A stretch of DNA of 44,654 nt from an uncultured Bacteroidales bacterium (lineage in GTDB: Bacteria > Bacteroidota > Bacteroidia > Bacteroidales > Paludibacteraceae). The stretch spans positions 1-44,654 of the forward strand of contig ONEZ01000020.1 in NCBI GenBank assembly GCA_900316995.1. The letters run 5' to 3'. Below, piece after piece: positions 16,329 to 23,952 of this stretch (the first letter of the stretch is position 1; each line of letters starts with the position of its first letter). The notes beneath the pieces were generated by a model. The model saw only the letters and a list, made by a program, of their open reading frames with translations. It had not been told where the DNA came from and did no database searches. A program made the position numbers and the translations under genes.

Positions 16329-16940
16329 ATGTATAGTGTTGAAGATAAGATATTAACGTCTGTTAAAAAATGCGGAAGAGGAAAGGTGTTTTTCTCTTCT
16401 GAATTCTTGCGCTATGGTACGGCAAAGAGGATTAATAAGGCTTTGGAACTTTTGTCAGAAAAAGGACTGCTCATGCGTGTGGCTAGGGGACTGTACTGCT
16501 ATCCAAAACAGGAAAAAATTTATGGATTAGGTGCAGTTCCTCCAATGGTGGAAGAGATAGCGTCTGCAATTGCCAGAAGGGATGCGTCACGTGTAGTGCC
16601 TACCGGGGAATGGGCTCAGTATCAATTGGGATTAACGCAACAGATTCCAATGAACATTGTTTACTTGACTGATGGGACATCCAGAACAATAGAACTTCTT
16701 GATGGGAGAAAAATTAAGTTTAAACATTCTGCGTCAAAAAATTTTGCTTTTAAGGACAGAACTGCAATGCTTGTTACATCTGCACTAAAATCTATTGGCA
16801 AGGGTAACATTACAGATGAGCTGGTTAATGTTTTGGATGCTGTATTAAGTAGTAAGAATGTATCCTTCAGTCTGGATTTGCATCTTATGCCAGAGTGGGT
16901 TCGTAAAATTATACAAGATAGATATGAGAAGATTTCTTGA
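16329..16940 (+). CDS. AbiEi-like antitoxin (DUF6088 type), partner toxin lost
   Basis: 203 aa. An N-terminal winged-helix part (KVFFSSEFLRYGTAKRINKAL, then RVARGLYCYPK) precedes the DUF6088/AbiEi body. Shared marks with the second copy at 19126-19725 are VPTG, the L-Q-PMN-V-LT-G stretch, and KFKHSASKNFAFK against LKHGAPKNFAFK. AbiEi proteins repress their operon and counter the AbiEii nucleotidyltransferase encoded downstream. Here the downstream ATG opens an AbiEii-like start but the toxin is missing. The antitoxin looks full length. Confidence 0.8.
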   Translation: MYSVEDKILTSVKKCGRGKVFFSSEFLRYGTAKRINKALELLSEKGLLMRVARGLYCYPKQEKIYGLGAVPPMVEEIASAIARRDASRVVPTGEWAQYQLGLTQQIPMNIVYLTDGTSRTIELLDGRKIKFKHSASKNFAFKDRTAMLVTSALKSIGKGNITDELVNVLDAVLSSKNVSFSLDLHLMPEWVRKIIQDRYEKIS

Positions 16941-17055
16941 TTTGAGTGATGAGCAGAAAAGGCAGGCTATGAAAATAAATAATTATGTACAAGATCCTCA
17001 AAAACGCACTAATGTTTGCATCGGCGGGAGCACTGCTGATAATGTCTTCTTGTAA
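16924..17055 (+). pseudogene. AbiEii toxin remnant (N-terminal stub)
   Basis: The ATG at 16924 overlaps the end of the antitoxin gene, as expected for an abiE pair. It encodes MRRFLDLSDEQKRQAM, which resembles the N-terminus of AbiEii-family toxins (FLxLSxEEKR type). After about 18 codons the resemblance ends, and the frame merely reads through the start of the lipoprotein gene to 17055. The expected GGTxLSK and DxD motifs are absent. A deletion reaching from inside the toxin to just before the lipoprotein gene explains the layout. Identification rests on a short segment plus position. Confidence 0.55.
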
Positions 17056-18016
17056 TAATGCAAACAGTGGGAAGGCGGAATCAAGCAAGGATGCAAAAAT
17101 TGTGGCTTCTACAGATTCTACCATAACTGCAGAAGTGGATACGACTGTCTCTGCTACGCAAGACACAGTAGCTAAAGTTGAAAATGATATCTATGACTGG
17201 GAGGAGTATGAGAAGGGTGTTATGCTTCAGTTGTCTAAGACTTTTGATAATTTTAAGGATAGGCTCAGAAAACGCGATGTTGATTATTTGAAAAAGCATG
17301 TCCTGTATCCTTTAGTGATTGACCGCTATTTTGTGATAAAGAATGAGGCTGATTTTGCACGCTATTTTGACATGTTGTTTGATATGGGAGTCACATCCAC
17401 TGTCCTTAAATCAAATGTAAAGTGGTATGATTTCTATCGCGATGTTGCATATATATATGATGGCAACGATAATCAGGTGCTTGCCTTAAATTATAAAGGC
17501 TCTATATGCACAATCTACCTTAGGTCAAATGCAGTAAAATCTGAGATTAGAGAGAATTTGGGAAAGGATAAGCAGTCTCTGCACCCGTCATGCCGGAAGT
17601 TTGATTATAACGTTATTGAACTTAACACTGACTCTGCTTATGTGAGAGTAGATTCTTATAAAGATAAGCCTGTATTGAGCGTCTGGCATAATAACAAGAG
17701 GCCGGACAAGCGCCCCGATATACGTATTGAGAGTGGTTATAAGTTTATCGAGGGCTCTTGTGGAAATATGTCTTGGGTGTTTCCTCATGACGGTATTGAT
17801 GTGAGCGGGGGAGATTCAATTATAACTAAGTCCAATGCATTTTATGTTGATTTTGCATTTTGTGAATACGAATCTGGCTGCAGAGCTGGTTATGGCTATC
17901 TTACTGGGAATGAACTCTACACTGACAAAGATGGCTATACTCGTATCCTTGAAATGGGTAAGATGAAATGGTATAACTACGCCATAAAATATTATCCTCC
18001 GTACAGGGATGAATAA
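16985..18016 (+). CDS. Lipoprotein of unknown function
   Basis: 343 aa. The lipoprotein signal MYKILKNALMFASAGALLIM ends in SSC with the lipidated cysteine at 23. A low-complexity Ser/Thr/Asp/Val linker (about 25-65) leads to a globular region rich in Tyr and Asp, for example DWEEYEKGVMLQL, KWYDFYRDVAYIYDG and CEYESGCRAGYGYLTG. I do not recognise the family. It starts 45 bp after the AbiEi-like gene, on the scar of the lost toxin. It may have been moved under that promoter by the deletion. An outer-membrane or periplasmic location is expected. Confidence 0.75.
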   Translation: MYKILKNALMFASAGALLIMSSCNNANSGKAESSKDAKIVASTDSTITAEVDTTVSATQDTVAKVENDIYDWEEYEKGVMLQLSKTFDNFKDRLRKRDVDYLKKHVLYPLVIDRYFVIKNEADFARYFDMLFDMGVTSTVLKSNVKWYDFYRDVAYIYDGNDNQVLALNYKGSICTIYLRSNAVKSEIRENLGKDKQSLHPSCRKFDYNVIELNTDSAYVRVDSYKDKPVLSVWHNNKRPDKRPDIRIESGYKFIEGSCGNMSWVFPHDGIDVSGGDSIITKSNAFYVDFAFCEYESGCRAGYGYLTGNELYTDKDGYTRILEMGKMKWYNYAIKYYPPYRDE

Positions 18017-18070
18017 CATTAAGACCATGAAAAAGTTCCTACTATATGATGCGTTGGAATGACGGCATGT

Positions 18071-19129
18071 TTAGTATTTAGAGTTCCCAAGTTCTCTAAA
18101 CTTTTCTTGAAGTGTTGTAATCCTATCAATCAACTCTCCAAAAGTCAGTGATTGTCCGTAAAAGAAATTTTCTTTCATATCGTTGTAGTCCTTTTCATAA
18201 GATGGCATCAATTCTTTGTTGGGTACAAAATGAATATGTTCTGGTAGCTCCTTATCGTAATCGACATGCCCAACATGGTAAAACTTACGCCTATGTTCCA
18301 CTATCTCATGATATAGAGTCAAATTATTTAGTGCCATTTCTGCGTATGGAGTATGCATTAGTTTCTCTAAGTCATAGAAGTGACGTGTCATTCTGTGCGT
18401 TCTTGGATTGTCTTTTTGGAATTCCTCACATAAAAGGAATGCTTTTTCCAAAAAAGTCCTTGCGGGGCTTACTGTTCGAATTGTTTGAACGAGGTCTGAA
18501 TCTACGTCTTCATTAGGATATGCTTGTTCTATAAGTGATGAGATTCTTCTCATTTCGTAAGGCTCTGACATTGACAATACGCTAACCTCTATTTTTACTA
18601 TTGGTTTTGCGTATGAGGTATGGCTATTGTAGAGTGACGGATATTGTACGTAAAGCACAGATGGGTCTTTATCGTGTGGTACTTTTGTAGATTCGCCATT
18701 TTCGTTGGTAATATCGTTATCAGTGAGTACAGTTACTTCAAATCCTACTATCTCGGCAAGTTTAGCCTCTAATTCATCTTTGAACTCTCCAAAAAAGAAG
18801 TCTTGACCTTTCTCTCTGAGATTATGGATTTGTGTGTTGCTGGTGCAATTTGCACATGGAAGTTTCTTTATGTTCAAGAAATACTCTCGGCTCAATGCTA
18901 AGTCTATGTCTTCACTAAAGCGATTTATGATGCCCCAGCCTTTACTTAGGCTTGTGCCTCCCTTGAACAACAGATAATCTGCTATATTGGTATGGAAGAT
19001 AGCATACAATACGGCTGTTACCCACCAGTCCTTCTCTGCAGCAGTTTCATCTATTGTTGGTATTGTTTCTATTACGCGTTGTATCATCGCCATTCTATTC
19101 TCAGGCGAGACGTTTATCCATTTGCTCAT
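18071..19129 (-). CDS. AbiEii-type nucleotidyltransferase toxin
   Basis: 352 aa from the ATG at 19129, chosen because it overlaps the antitoxin stop by 4 nt (ATGA). Motifs: KDWWVTAVLYAIF near residue 35; FKGGTSLSKGWGIINRFSED with GGTS at 57-60; and the metal-binding aspartates of EDIDLA (D74, D76). Family members transfer nucleotides and arrest growth; the type protein is the lactococcal phage-abortive AbiEii. All catalytic motifs are present, so this copy looks active, unlike the stub at 16924. Confidence 0.88.
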   Translation of the reverse strand: MSKWINVSPENRMAMIQRVIETIPTIDETAAEKDWWVTAVLYAIFHTNIADYLLFKGGTSLSKGWGIINRFSEDIDLALSREYFLNIKKLPCANCTSNTQIHNLREKGQDFFFGEFKDELEAKLAEIVGFEVTVLTDNDITNENGESTKVPHDKDPSVLYVQYPSLYNSHTSYAKPIVKIEVSVLSMSEPYEMRRISSLIEQAYPNEDVDSDLVQTIRTVSPARTFLEKAFLLCEEFQKDNPRTHRMTRHFYDLEKLMHTPYAEMALNNLTLYHEIVEHRRKFYHVGHVDYDKELPEHIHFVPNKELMPSYEKDYNDMKENFFYGQSLTFGELIDRITTLQEKFRELGNSKY

Positions 19130-19725
19130 TTTTGTGTTCTTTTCTTTATAACTTGTCTCATCCAAACTGGAGCCAATAATAAATCGTGTTCTATTGTGTC
19201 TGTCTCTGGAGTTTCCTTGAATAGTTGTTCTATTCTTGTTTCAATCCCTTGGTTAATATTGTCCTCTCCAATACTACGTAATGCTTGAACCAATTCTGAC
19301 ATTAGACGCCCTTTGAATGCAAAATTTTTTGGAGCACCATGTTTCAGTGTTACTGTTCTATTCCCCAATTTCAGTTTTCGTCCAGACCCGGTGGTCAGGA
19401 ATATTGTGTTCATGGGTACTTGTGTTGAGAAACCTAAACGATTTGCAGCCGTAGCTCCGGTCGGTATAATCTTTGCCTTGTCTCTTTTGGCAATCTCTTT
19501 CACCAATTCGTAAGCTGAGGGATAGAGTATTCCAAACTGTGTTTTACGAGGCTTAACATATACGCCCTTGGCGATGCGTGTTATCAAACCTTCTTTCTCA
19601 AATATGGATAGTAGTTTCGTGACATATTCAACATCATACTGTGGGAAAGAAGAAACAAAGAATATCTCACCGTACTTGCTGTGAATTAGCTTCTTTCTAA
19701 TCTGTTGTATTACTGCATTATCCAT
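19126..19725 (-). CDS. AbiEi-like antitoxin (DUF6088 type)
   Basis: 199 aa from the ATG at 19725 (MDNAVIQQIRKKL). The frame is open further upstream, but those codons are AT-rich and unlike the paralogue. The winged helix IFFVSSFPQYDVEYVTKLLS and RIAKGVYVKPR are followed by PTGATAANRLGFSTQVPMN and LKHGAPKNFAFKGRLMSELV. It is a paralogue of the protein at 16329-16940 and pairs with the AbiEii gene it overlaps, forming a type IV toxin-antitoxin or abortive-infection module. Confidence 0.85.
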   Translation of the reverse strand: MDNAVIQQIRKKLIHSKYGEIFFVSSFPQYDVEYVTKLLSIFEKEGLITRIAKGVYVKPRKTQFGILYPSAYELVKEIAKRDKAKIIPTGATAANRLGFSTQVPMNTIFLTTGSGRKLKLGNRTVTLKHGAPKNFAFKGRLMSELVQALRSIGEDNINQGIETRIEQLFKETPETDTIEHDLLLAPVWMRQVIKKRTQK

Positions 19726-19856
19726 TTGATTGTATATGAGGATTATAGTCGGAATGATTGTAAATATTTCCGACCGTAAAAATACAAAATTTCTTTCATA
19801 CAACAATATTTTAAGTGTTGAAATTAAGTTTCATTGGCAAATAATAGCGCTACAGC

Positions 19857-19905
19857 GTCACTGTTTCGAGTGCTCCGATGTCACTGTTTCGCCGATACTG
19901 TCACT
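19857..19905. repeat. Iterated GTCACTGTTTCG motif before the HAD-HD gene
   Basis: GTCACTGTTTCG occurs at 19857-19868 and 19880-19891, and a shortened GTCACT at 19900-19905, with steps of 23 and 20 bp (about two helical turns). A weak -7-like TATCTTTT follows near 19919. Possible binding sites upstream of the gene at 19945. Confidence 0.45.
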
Positions 19906-19944
19906 TACGCAAACTGTGTATCTTTTCTCTAAAATAATAAGTTT

Positions 19945-20835
19945 ATGGCTAAAAAACGGCTTTTTTTTGACATGGACAATGTGCTCGTTGATTTTAAGAG
20001 TGGACTTGATAAAGTTGACGAGCAGACAAAACAGGAGTATGAAGGCAGATTGGATGAAATTCCTGGCATATTCAGCTTGATGGAGCCTATGGCAGGTGCA
20101 ATAGATGCAGTACATAAGTTAGCTGAGAAATATGATGTTTTTATCCTATCTACTGCTCCTTGGAAAAACCCTTCGGCATGGTCGGATAAAGTTTCATGGG
20201 TTACAAAATATTTTGACGACGTCTTTCACAAAAGAATGGTCATTACTCACAGGAAAGATTTGTGCAAAGGGGATTATCTGATTGATGACCGAGGGAAAAA
20301 CGGTACATCAGAATTTGAAGGAGAGTGGATTCAGTTTGGTTCGGCCAGATTCCCAGACTGGGAGACTGTGGTCAGCTATTTGCTGGCTGAGGATATGCTT
20401 GAAAAAGCAGATGAGTTTGCTTGCAAAGTACACAATGGTCAAACGGATAAATCGGGTAAGGATTATATAGGACACCCACGTAGAGTGAGTGAAAGATGCC
20501 GTGGTAAGAAGGCTAAAATAGTAGCCCTCTTACATGATACCATTGAAGATACATTTGTCACTGCTGACTATCTTAAAGAATACGGCTTTAGCAACGATGT
20601 TATTGAAGCCGTACTAGCATTAAGCCGTCAGGAAAATGAAACGTATGCGCAGTTTATTATGCGAGCCTCAAAGAATGAGATAGCTAAAGAGGTAAAAATA
20701 TCTGATTTGGAAGATAATCTTGATGTTAGACGTTTAGATGACATAACGGAGAATACTATTGCTCGTGAACGCAAATATCTGCATGCATGGCGTTTCCTTA
20801 AAGGTTTGGAACCAGATACATCGCTTATAAGATGA
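19945..20835 (+). CDS. Fusion of 5'(3')-deoxyribonucleotidase-like HAD phosphatase and RelA/SpoT-type HD hydrolase
   Basis: 296 aa. The HAD half (about 1-145) has the nucleophile motif FFDMDNVLVDF (D9/D11), the substrate loop STAPWKNPSAWSDKVSWV and the DYLIDDRGKNG motif. These are typical of NT5C-type deoxyribonucleotidases. The second half (about 155-296) is an HD domain of the (p)ppGpp-hydrolase type: KVHNGQTDKSGKDYIGHPRRV (H177), ALLHDTIED (H197-D198) and KISDLEDNLD. One would remove 5' phosphates from nucleotides, the other pyrophosphate from a (p)ppGpp-like nucleotide. The joint substrate is unknown. It lies between the AbiE and HipBA loci. Confidence 0.8.
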   Translation: MAKKRLFFDMDNVLVDFKSGLDKVDEQTKQEYEGRLDEIPGIFSLMEPMAGAIDAVHKLAEKYDVFILSTAPWKNPSAWSDKVSWVTKYFDDVFHKRMVITHRKDLCKGDYLIDDRGKNGTSEFEGEWIQFGSARFPDWETVVSYLLAEDMLEKADEFACKVHNGQTDKSGKDYIGHPRRVSERCRGKKAKIVALLHDTIEDTFVTADYLKEYGFSNDVIEAVLALSRQENETYAQFIMRASKNEIAKEVKISDLEDNLDVRRLDDITENTIARERKYLHAWRFLKGLEPDTSLIR

Positions 20836-21050
20836 AAATATATTAATGCGGGCGTTCAATTATGATATATTATATGAGATTTTGCATAGTATTTCACTTG
20901 TGATATAATTTGCATTGCCGAAAAGTTCGGAGTGAATTTGCTAAATTGTTCGGAATTCATTATTTTTGGAAATGCTATCACTTGGGTGCTTAAGGGATTA
21001 ATTATGCGTAATGCTTTTTAATCAGTCCCGCTGTTATGATGGGTTTGTAA

Positions 21051-22142
21051 TCAATATCCAAGCTGGCGGGTGATTTCTGCTACGGCTTCAATTATTTCCA
21101 TACATCTCTGCTTAGGGATTCGGATTGATTCTCCAGCGGCAACCATATCTGAAGTGGTAGGGTTGCCGTTGCCCATTACAGATGTGGCGTGCTCACCATG
21201 GTAACCCTCTTCACAAAGTGTCAGGTCGTATGCGGGCGCTAGATGCCATTTCCCGTCTTTGTATATGAATGAGAAGTTTTTGGCGTGGTCATCTTTGTTT
21301 TTGGCTAATACATTGAAAACCATTCTCCTGTACATTTCTTCTACATCTGCTGGGTTTTGTGTTAAAAATCCGGTTAAGTGTAGAAGGTTCTTGTAATCAA
21401 GGGTAGGTTGTTGTATGCTTGTATTTAAAAGTGCAGCGGCCGTTGCCACGTGTATGCGCTCGCCATTTTCAATGTCAAAGCGTTTTGATGCAAAGTATTT
21501 TCCGTTTATTAACTTAAAGTCAGGTACCTGTATTCCACATCGGCGTGCCATTTCATTGTAATGGTATTCCATTTTCCCCATGTCATGCGGGTCGTATGTG
21601 TGGCGGAACTTTACAATCCAATGCCCTTCATTGTCAGAGAAAACCACTTTAGGTCTGCATCCGCCTGAGTTACCGCTTTTAAAGTACAGTAGGTCTGCAT
21701 CGGAGTCAGATTTTTCTGACAGAATATCCAAAGCTTTTTGTTGTATTTCATCAAAATCAGTTTGTTCAGTGCTGCTAATGCTGAGTTTTGAAACTGGTTC
21801 ATAACACAATGCACCCATGCCTGAATTACCAATTAAGGATAGTCTCTGTAGTACGGTTAGATTTGTATCATTGATGCCTTGACGTTTAAGCATTCTGTTT
21901 AGCAGATATCGGCCATATCCGTCCGGCATACTGTCTTCAAATATTCCAAAATTTCCCCAGAATGGTGTTTGGAGCGCAATGAATAATTCATTTTTGAGCG
22001 GCAACTGGATAGGGGAGATGGAGAATCCGCTAGCAAGCCACTCCTTTGAATACTGGAATGCACATTGTCCGCCTGGGGTAAGTGTCAGTTCTCCTACAAT
22101 CTTACCATGGAACAACACATTTATTGCATCTATTTGTTTCAT
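21051..22142 (-). CDS. hipA: HipA-type serine/threonine kinase toxin
   Basis: 363 aa, somewhat shorter than E. coli HipA (440). The N-terminal couple-HipA region (VLFHGKIVGELTL, then DSMPDGYGRYLLN) leads to the kinase. The catalytic loop is AKNKDDHAKNFSF, with the catalytic aspartate D284 and HAKN; the metal motif is APAYDLT. The family inactivates a target such as GltX by phosphorylation and causes persistence. It overlaps its hipB by 4 nt. The 215 bp before the HAD-HD stop (20836-21050) hold nothing I recognise. Confidence 0.88.
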   Translation of the reverse strand: MKQIDAINVLFHGKIVGELTLTPGGQCAFQYSKEWLASGFSISPIQLPLKNELFIALQTPFWGNFGIFEDSMPDGYGRYLLNRMLKRQGINDTNLTVLQRLSLIGNSGMGALCYEPVSKLSISSTEQTDFDEIQQKALDILSEKSDSDADLLYFKSGNSGGCRPKVVFSDNEGHWIVKFRHTYDPHDMGKMEYHYNEMARRCGIQVPDFKLINGKYFASKRFDIENGERIHVATAAALLNTSIQQPTLDYKNLLHLTGFLTQNPADVEEMYRRMVFNVLAKNKDDHAKNFSFIYKDGKWHLAPAYDLTLCEEGYHGEHATSVMGNGNPTTSDMVAAGESIRIPKQRCMEIIEAVAEITRQLGY

Positions 22143-22453
22143 TTGCTCCCTCTTTTGCGGTTTTTGTTGCGGTTTATTTCCTTCAGTTCTTCCATTGTGC
22201 TGAATAGTGGCTCAGATAGTATTGATTTAACTTTTTCTGTGTAGCCGAGCGATGCGGCAATGGATATGAACGCTTGGAGTGATATGGTTGATTTCTGTTC
22301 AAATTTTGCTATAGTAGGGGCTGGTACACCACTTATTGCAGATAGTGCGTTCCTTGTAAGGCCTTTTTCCAGCCTGCGTTTTTTCAGGTCACATGCAAGT
22401 GCTACCGCTACGTCCTTGGGTGAATCTGGATTGTATTCGTATAACAAAGGCAT
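22139..22453 (-). CDS. hipB: HipB-like HTH antitoxin/repressor
   Basis: 104 aa with an XRE helix-turn-helix at about 20-75 (KKRRLEKGLTRNALSAISGV, then TIAKFEQ). A short basic tail (NRNKNRKRGSK) ends in the ATGA overlap with hipA. It should bind HipA and repress the promoter at 22513-22543. Confidence 0.85.
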   Translation of the reverse strand: MPLLYEYNPDSPKDVAVALACDLKKRRLEKGLTRNALSAISGVPAPTIAKFEQKSTISLQAFISIAASLGYTEKVKSILSEPLFSTMEELKEINRNKNRKRGSK

Positions 22454-22512
22454 ATAATAGTATCTCTTATATATGATTTTGGCTTATAATTGATACAATA
22501 ATATCTCTCTTG

Positions 22513-22543
22513 CAAAGATACAACTATTTCCTTACATTCCCAA
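22513..22543 (-). promoter_or_regulatory. Promoter of hipBA
   Basis: On the minus strand: TTG (complement of 22541-22543), exactly 20 bp, TATCTTTG (complement of 22513-22520). The hipB ATG is 60 bp downstream. Confidence 0.7.
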
Positions 22544-22609
22544 TTTTTAGCAAAAGAATGGGGCGGATGTGACTTACTCCCCAACAATTTGTAAATAAAA
22601 TGTAACAAT

Positions 22610-22684
22610 AATCTTAAAATTTTTGAGTCTTTTTAAGATTTAACATTCGTATTTGTTAACGAATGTTAAACGAACGTACATTTA
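22610..22684 (+). promoter_or_regulatory. Two adjoining perfect inverted repeats and a probable promoter of the FISUMP lipoprotein
   Basis: First repeat: AATCTTAAAA (22610-22619) with TTTTAAGATT (22631-22640). Second: TTTAACATTCG (22639-22649) with CGAATGTTAAA (22660-22670). They share two bases, so as RNA the hairpins would compete, and as DNA the second is an operator-like dyad. It overlaps the -33 of a TTTG (22652-22655), 21 bp, TACATTTA (22677-22684) promoter. A later small hairpin, GCTTGT/ACAAGC, lies at about 22687-22704. Confidence 0.5.
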
Positions 22685-22738
22685 GGGCTTGTAAAAAAAC
22701 AAGCAGTTGCGCCCGACACAAACTAAGGGTAGTATGTT

Positions 22739-23515
22739 ATGAAAAAGAGATCAATTTTAATTTTGTTTGTTACATCTGCCTTGCTCATGCTTTCAAGCTG
22801 TTCAAAAGATGAACCAGTAACGCCTAGGAATAGTGTTAATGACATTGCCGCCAGTGCTAATGCGCCAGTCAGTGCTAATGCTCCAGCCAGTGCTAATGGC
22901 ACAGTAAAAGATATTTGCGGTAACACCTACAACTATGTGAAGATAGGCAGTCAGTATTGGATGGTGGAAAATATGCGTTGCAATAAGTATGACACTAAGA
23001 GTGAGCTTGCTGGATATAAGCTGCCAACATACGAAACAGCTGAATTCACTCCGTATTACGCCGATGCCACCAACAAAAAACTTTGGAGTACGTCAAGCTG
23101 TATATTTAATCTTCCTGATGACCAAGTTAAAAAGTTAGGATACCTCTACAGCTGGGGTGCCGCCGTTGGAGTTGGATATGCTAATGAGATTGTTAATCCG
23201 TACTATGAAATGGGGGATAGAAGGCAGGGAATTTGTCCTAATGGATGGCATTTGCCTTCTGATGATGAGTGGAAAGCACTATTGACTGAGATTGAAAAGC
23301 CTCAGGGCAAGGAAGCGTTTTCAGAATTGCCAGCAGGTCATGCAGAGGGCAGCAGAGTATGTGATGTGGGCCATGAAGCCTTTTTCTGGACAGCCACCAA
23401 TACTTCAAAGAGCTTCTTTGGTATTAGTTACATATTCCTTGACCAGATTAACGAGGTGGAAGGCTGTATTTACAGCAAAGACTATGCCGCCAGCGTTCGT
23501 TGTGTCAAGAATTAA
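22739..23515 (+). CDS. FISUMP-domain lipoprotein
   Basis: 258 aa. The lipobox LSSC places the modified cysteine at 21. An in-frame repeat of SANAPV/SANAPA/SANG (about 38-53) is followed by the Fibrobacter succinogenes major paralogous (FISUMP) domain. Its marks are VKIGSQYWMVENMRCNKY, GYLYSWGAA, CPNGWHLPSDDEWKALL and a final AASVRCVKN. This surface-exposed family is abundant in Bacteroidota. No biochemical role is assigned, though carbohydrate or adhesion functions are often assumed. Length is normal. The gene ends one base before the thiamine promoter. Confidence 0.85.
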   Translation: MKKRSILILFVTSALLMLSSCSKDEPVTPRNSVNDIAASANAPVSANAPASANGTVKDICGNTYNYVKIGSQYWMVENMRCNKYDTKSELAGYKLPTYETAEFTPYYADATNKKLWSTSSCIFNLPDDQVKKLGYLYSWGAAVGVGYANEIVNPYYEMGDRRQGICPNGWHLPSDDEWKALLTEIEKPQGKEAFSELPAGHAEGSRVCDVGHEAFFWTATNTSKSFFGISYIFLDQINEVEGCIYSKDYAASVRCVKN

Positions 23516-23516
23516 A

Positions 23517-23547
23517 TTGCATATTTAATAAATATGTGTTACATTTG
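23517..23547 (+). promoter_or_regulatory. Promoter of the thiamine operon
   Basis: TTG at 23517-23519, 20 bp, TACATTTG at 23540-23547, placing the transcription start shortly before the riboswitch. Confidence 0.75.
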
Positions 23548-23572
23548 CAGTCAGAATTTTGCTTGGGGTGCT

Positions 23573-23640
23573 GAGGCGCTGTGCGCCGATGCTGAGATTA
23601 TACCCACTGAACCTGTGCGGGTAATGCCGCCGTAGGAATG
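23573..23640 (+). promoter_or_regulatory. TPP riboswitch (THI element)
   Basis: Conserved THI-box blocks appear in order: GGGGTGC, a P3 extension hairpin (GGCGC/GCGCC), CTGAGA at 23592-23597, ACCC, GAACCTG, GGGTAATGCC and CGTAGGAA. It binds thiamine pyrophosphate and lies directly upstream of thiS. Confidence 0.95.
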
Positions 23641-23663
23641 ACAATGAGTGTGATACAAAACAA

Positions 23664-23704
23664 AATCCCGAGTAACGTTTTTAGCGTTGTTCGGGATTTT
23701 TTTT
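23664..23704 (+). terminator. Intrinsic terminator between the TPP riboswitch and thiS
   Basis: AATCCCGAGTAACG (23664-23677) pairs with CGTTGTTCGGGATT (to about 23698), allowing G-U pairs, and is followed by eight or more T. Its position 25 nt after the aptamer suggests control by premature termination when TPP is bound. An anti-terminator was not worked out. Confidence 0.85.
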
Positions 23705-23749
23705 GAGCGTTTAATGTGGGTGCGCCCGCAGAAATCAAGTTAGAAGAGT

Positions 23750-23947
23750 ATGAATGTTATAATTAACGGAAAGCCCGCCGATGTTAAGGCGGCAAACCTG
23801 AAAGAGCTGGCGGCTGAACTGAACCTGCCGGAAAAAGGCATCGCTGTGGCGGTTGACAATGCCATGGTGCCACGCACAGAGTGGGAGAACACTGCCTTGA
23901 GCGCAAATGATAATGTGGTAATTATTAAAGCGGCTTGCGGAGGATAA
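23750..23947 (+). CDS. thiS: Sulfur carrier protein ThiS
   Basis: 65 aa, ubiquitin-like fold, ending in the essential AACGG (C-terminal Gly-Gly). It is adenylated by ThiF, thiocarboxylated, and donates sulfur to the thiazole made by ThiG. It is the first gene after the riboswitch. Confidence 0.95.
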   Translation: MNVIINGKPADVKAANLKELAAELNLPEKGIAVAVDNAMVPRTEWENTALSANDNVVIIKAACGG

Positions 23948-23952
23948 GCGGA

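Noticed and set aside
22601-22690. Another copy of the RHS-array upstream element
   Set aside because: It shares only TTAACATT and AATGTTAAA words that come from its own inverted repeat; the order of blocks differs.
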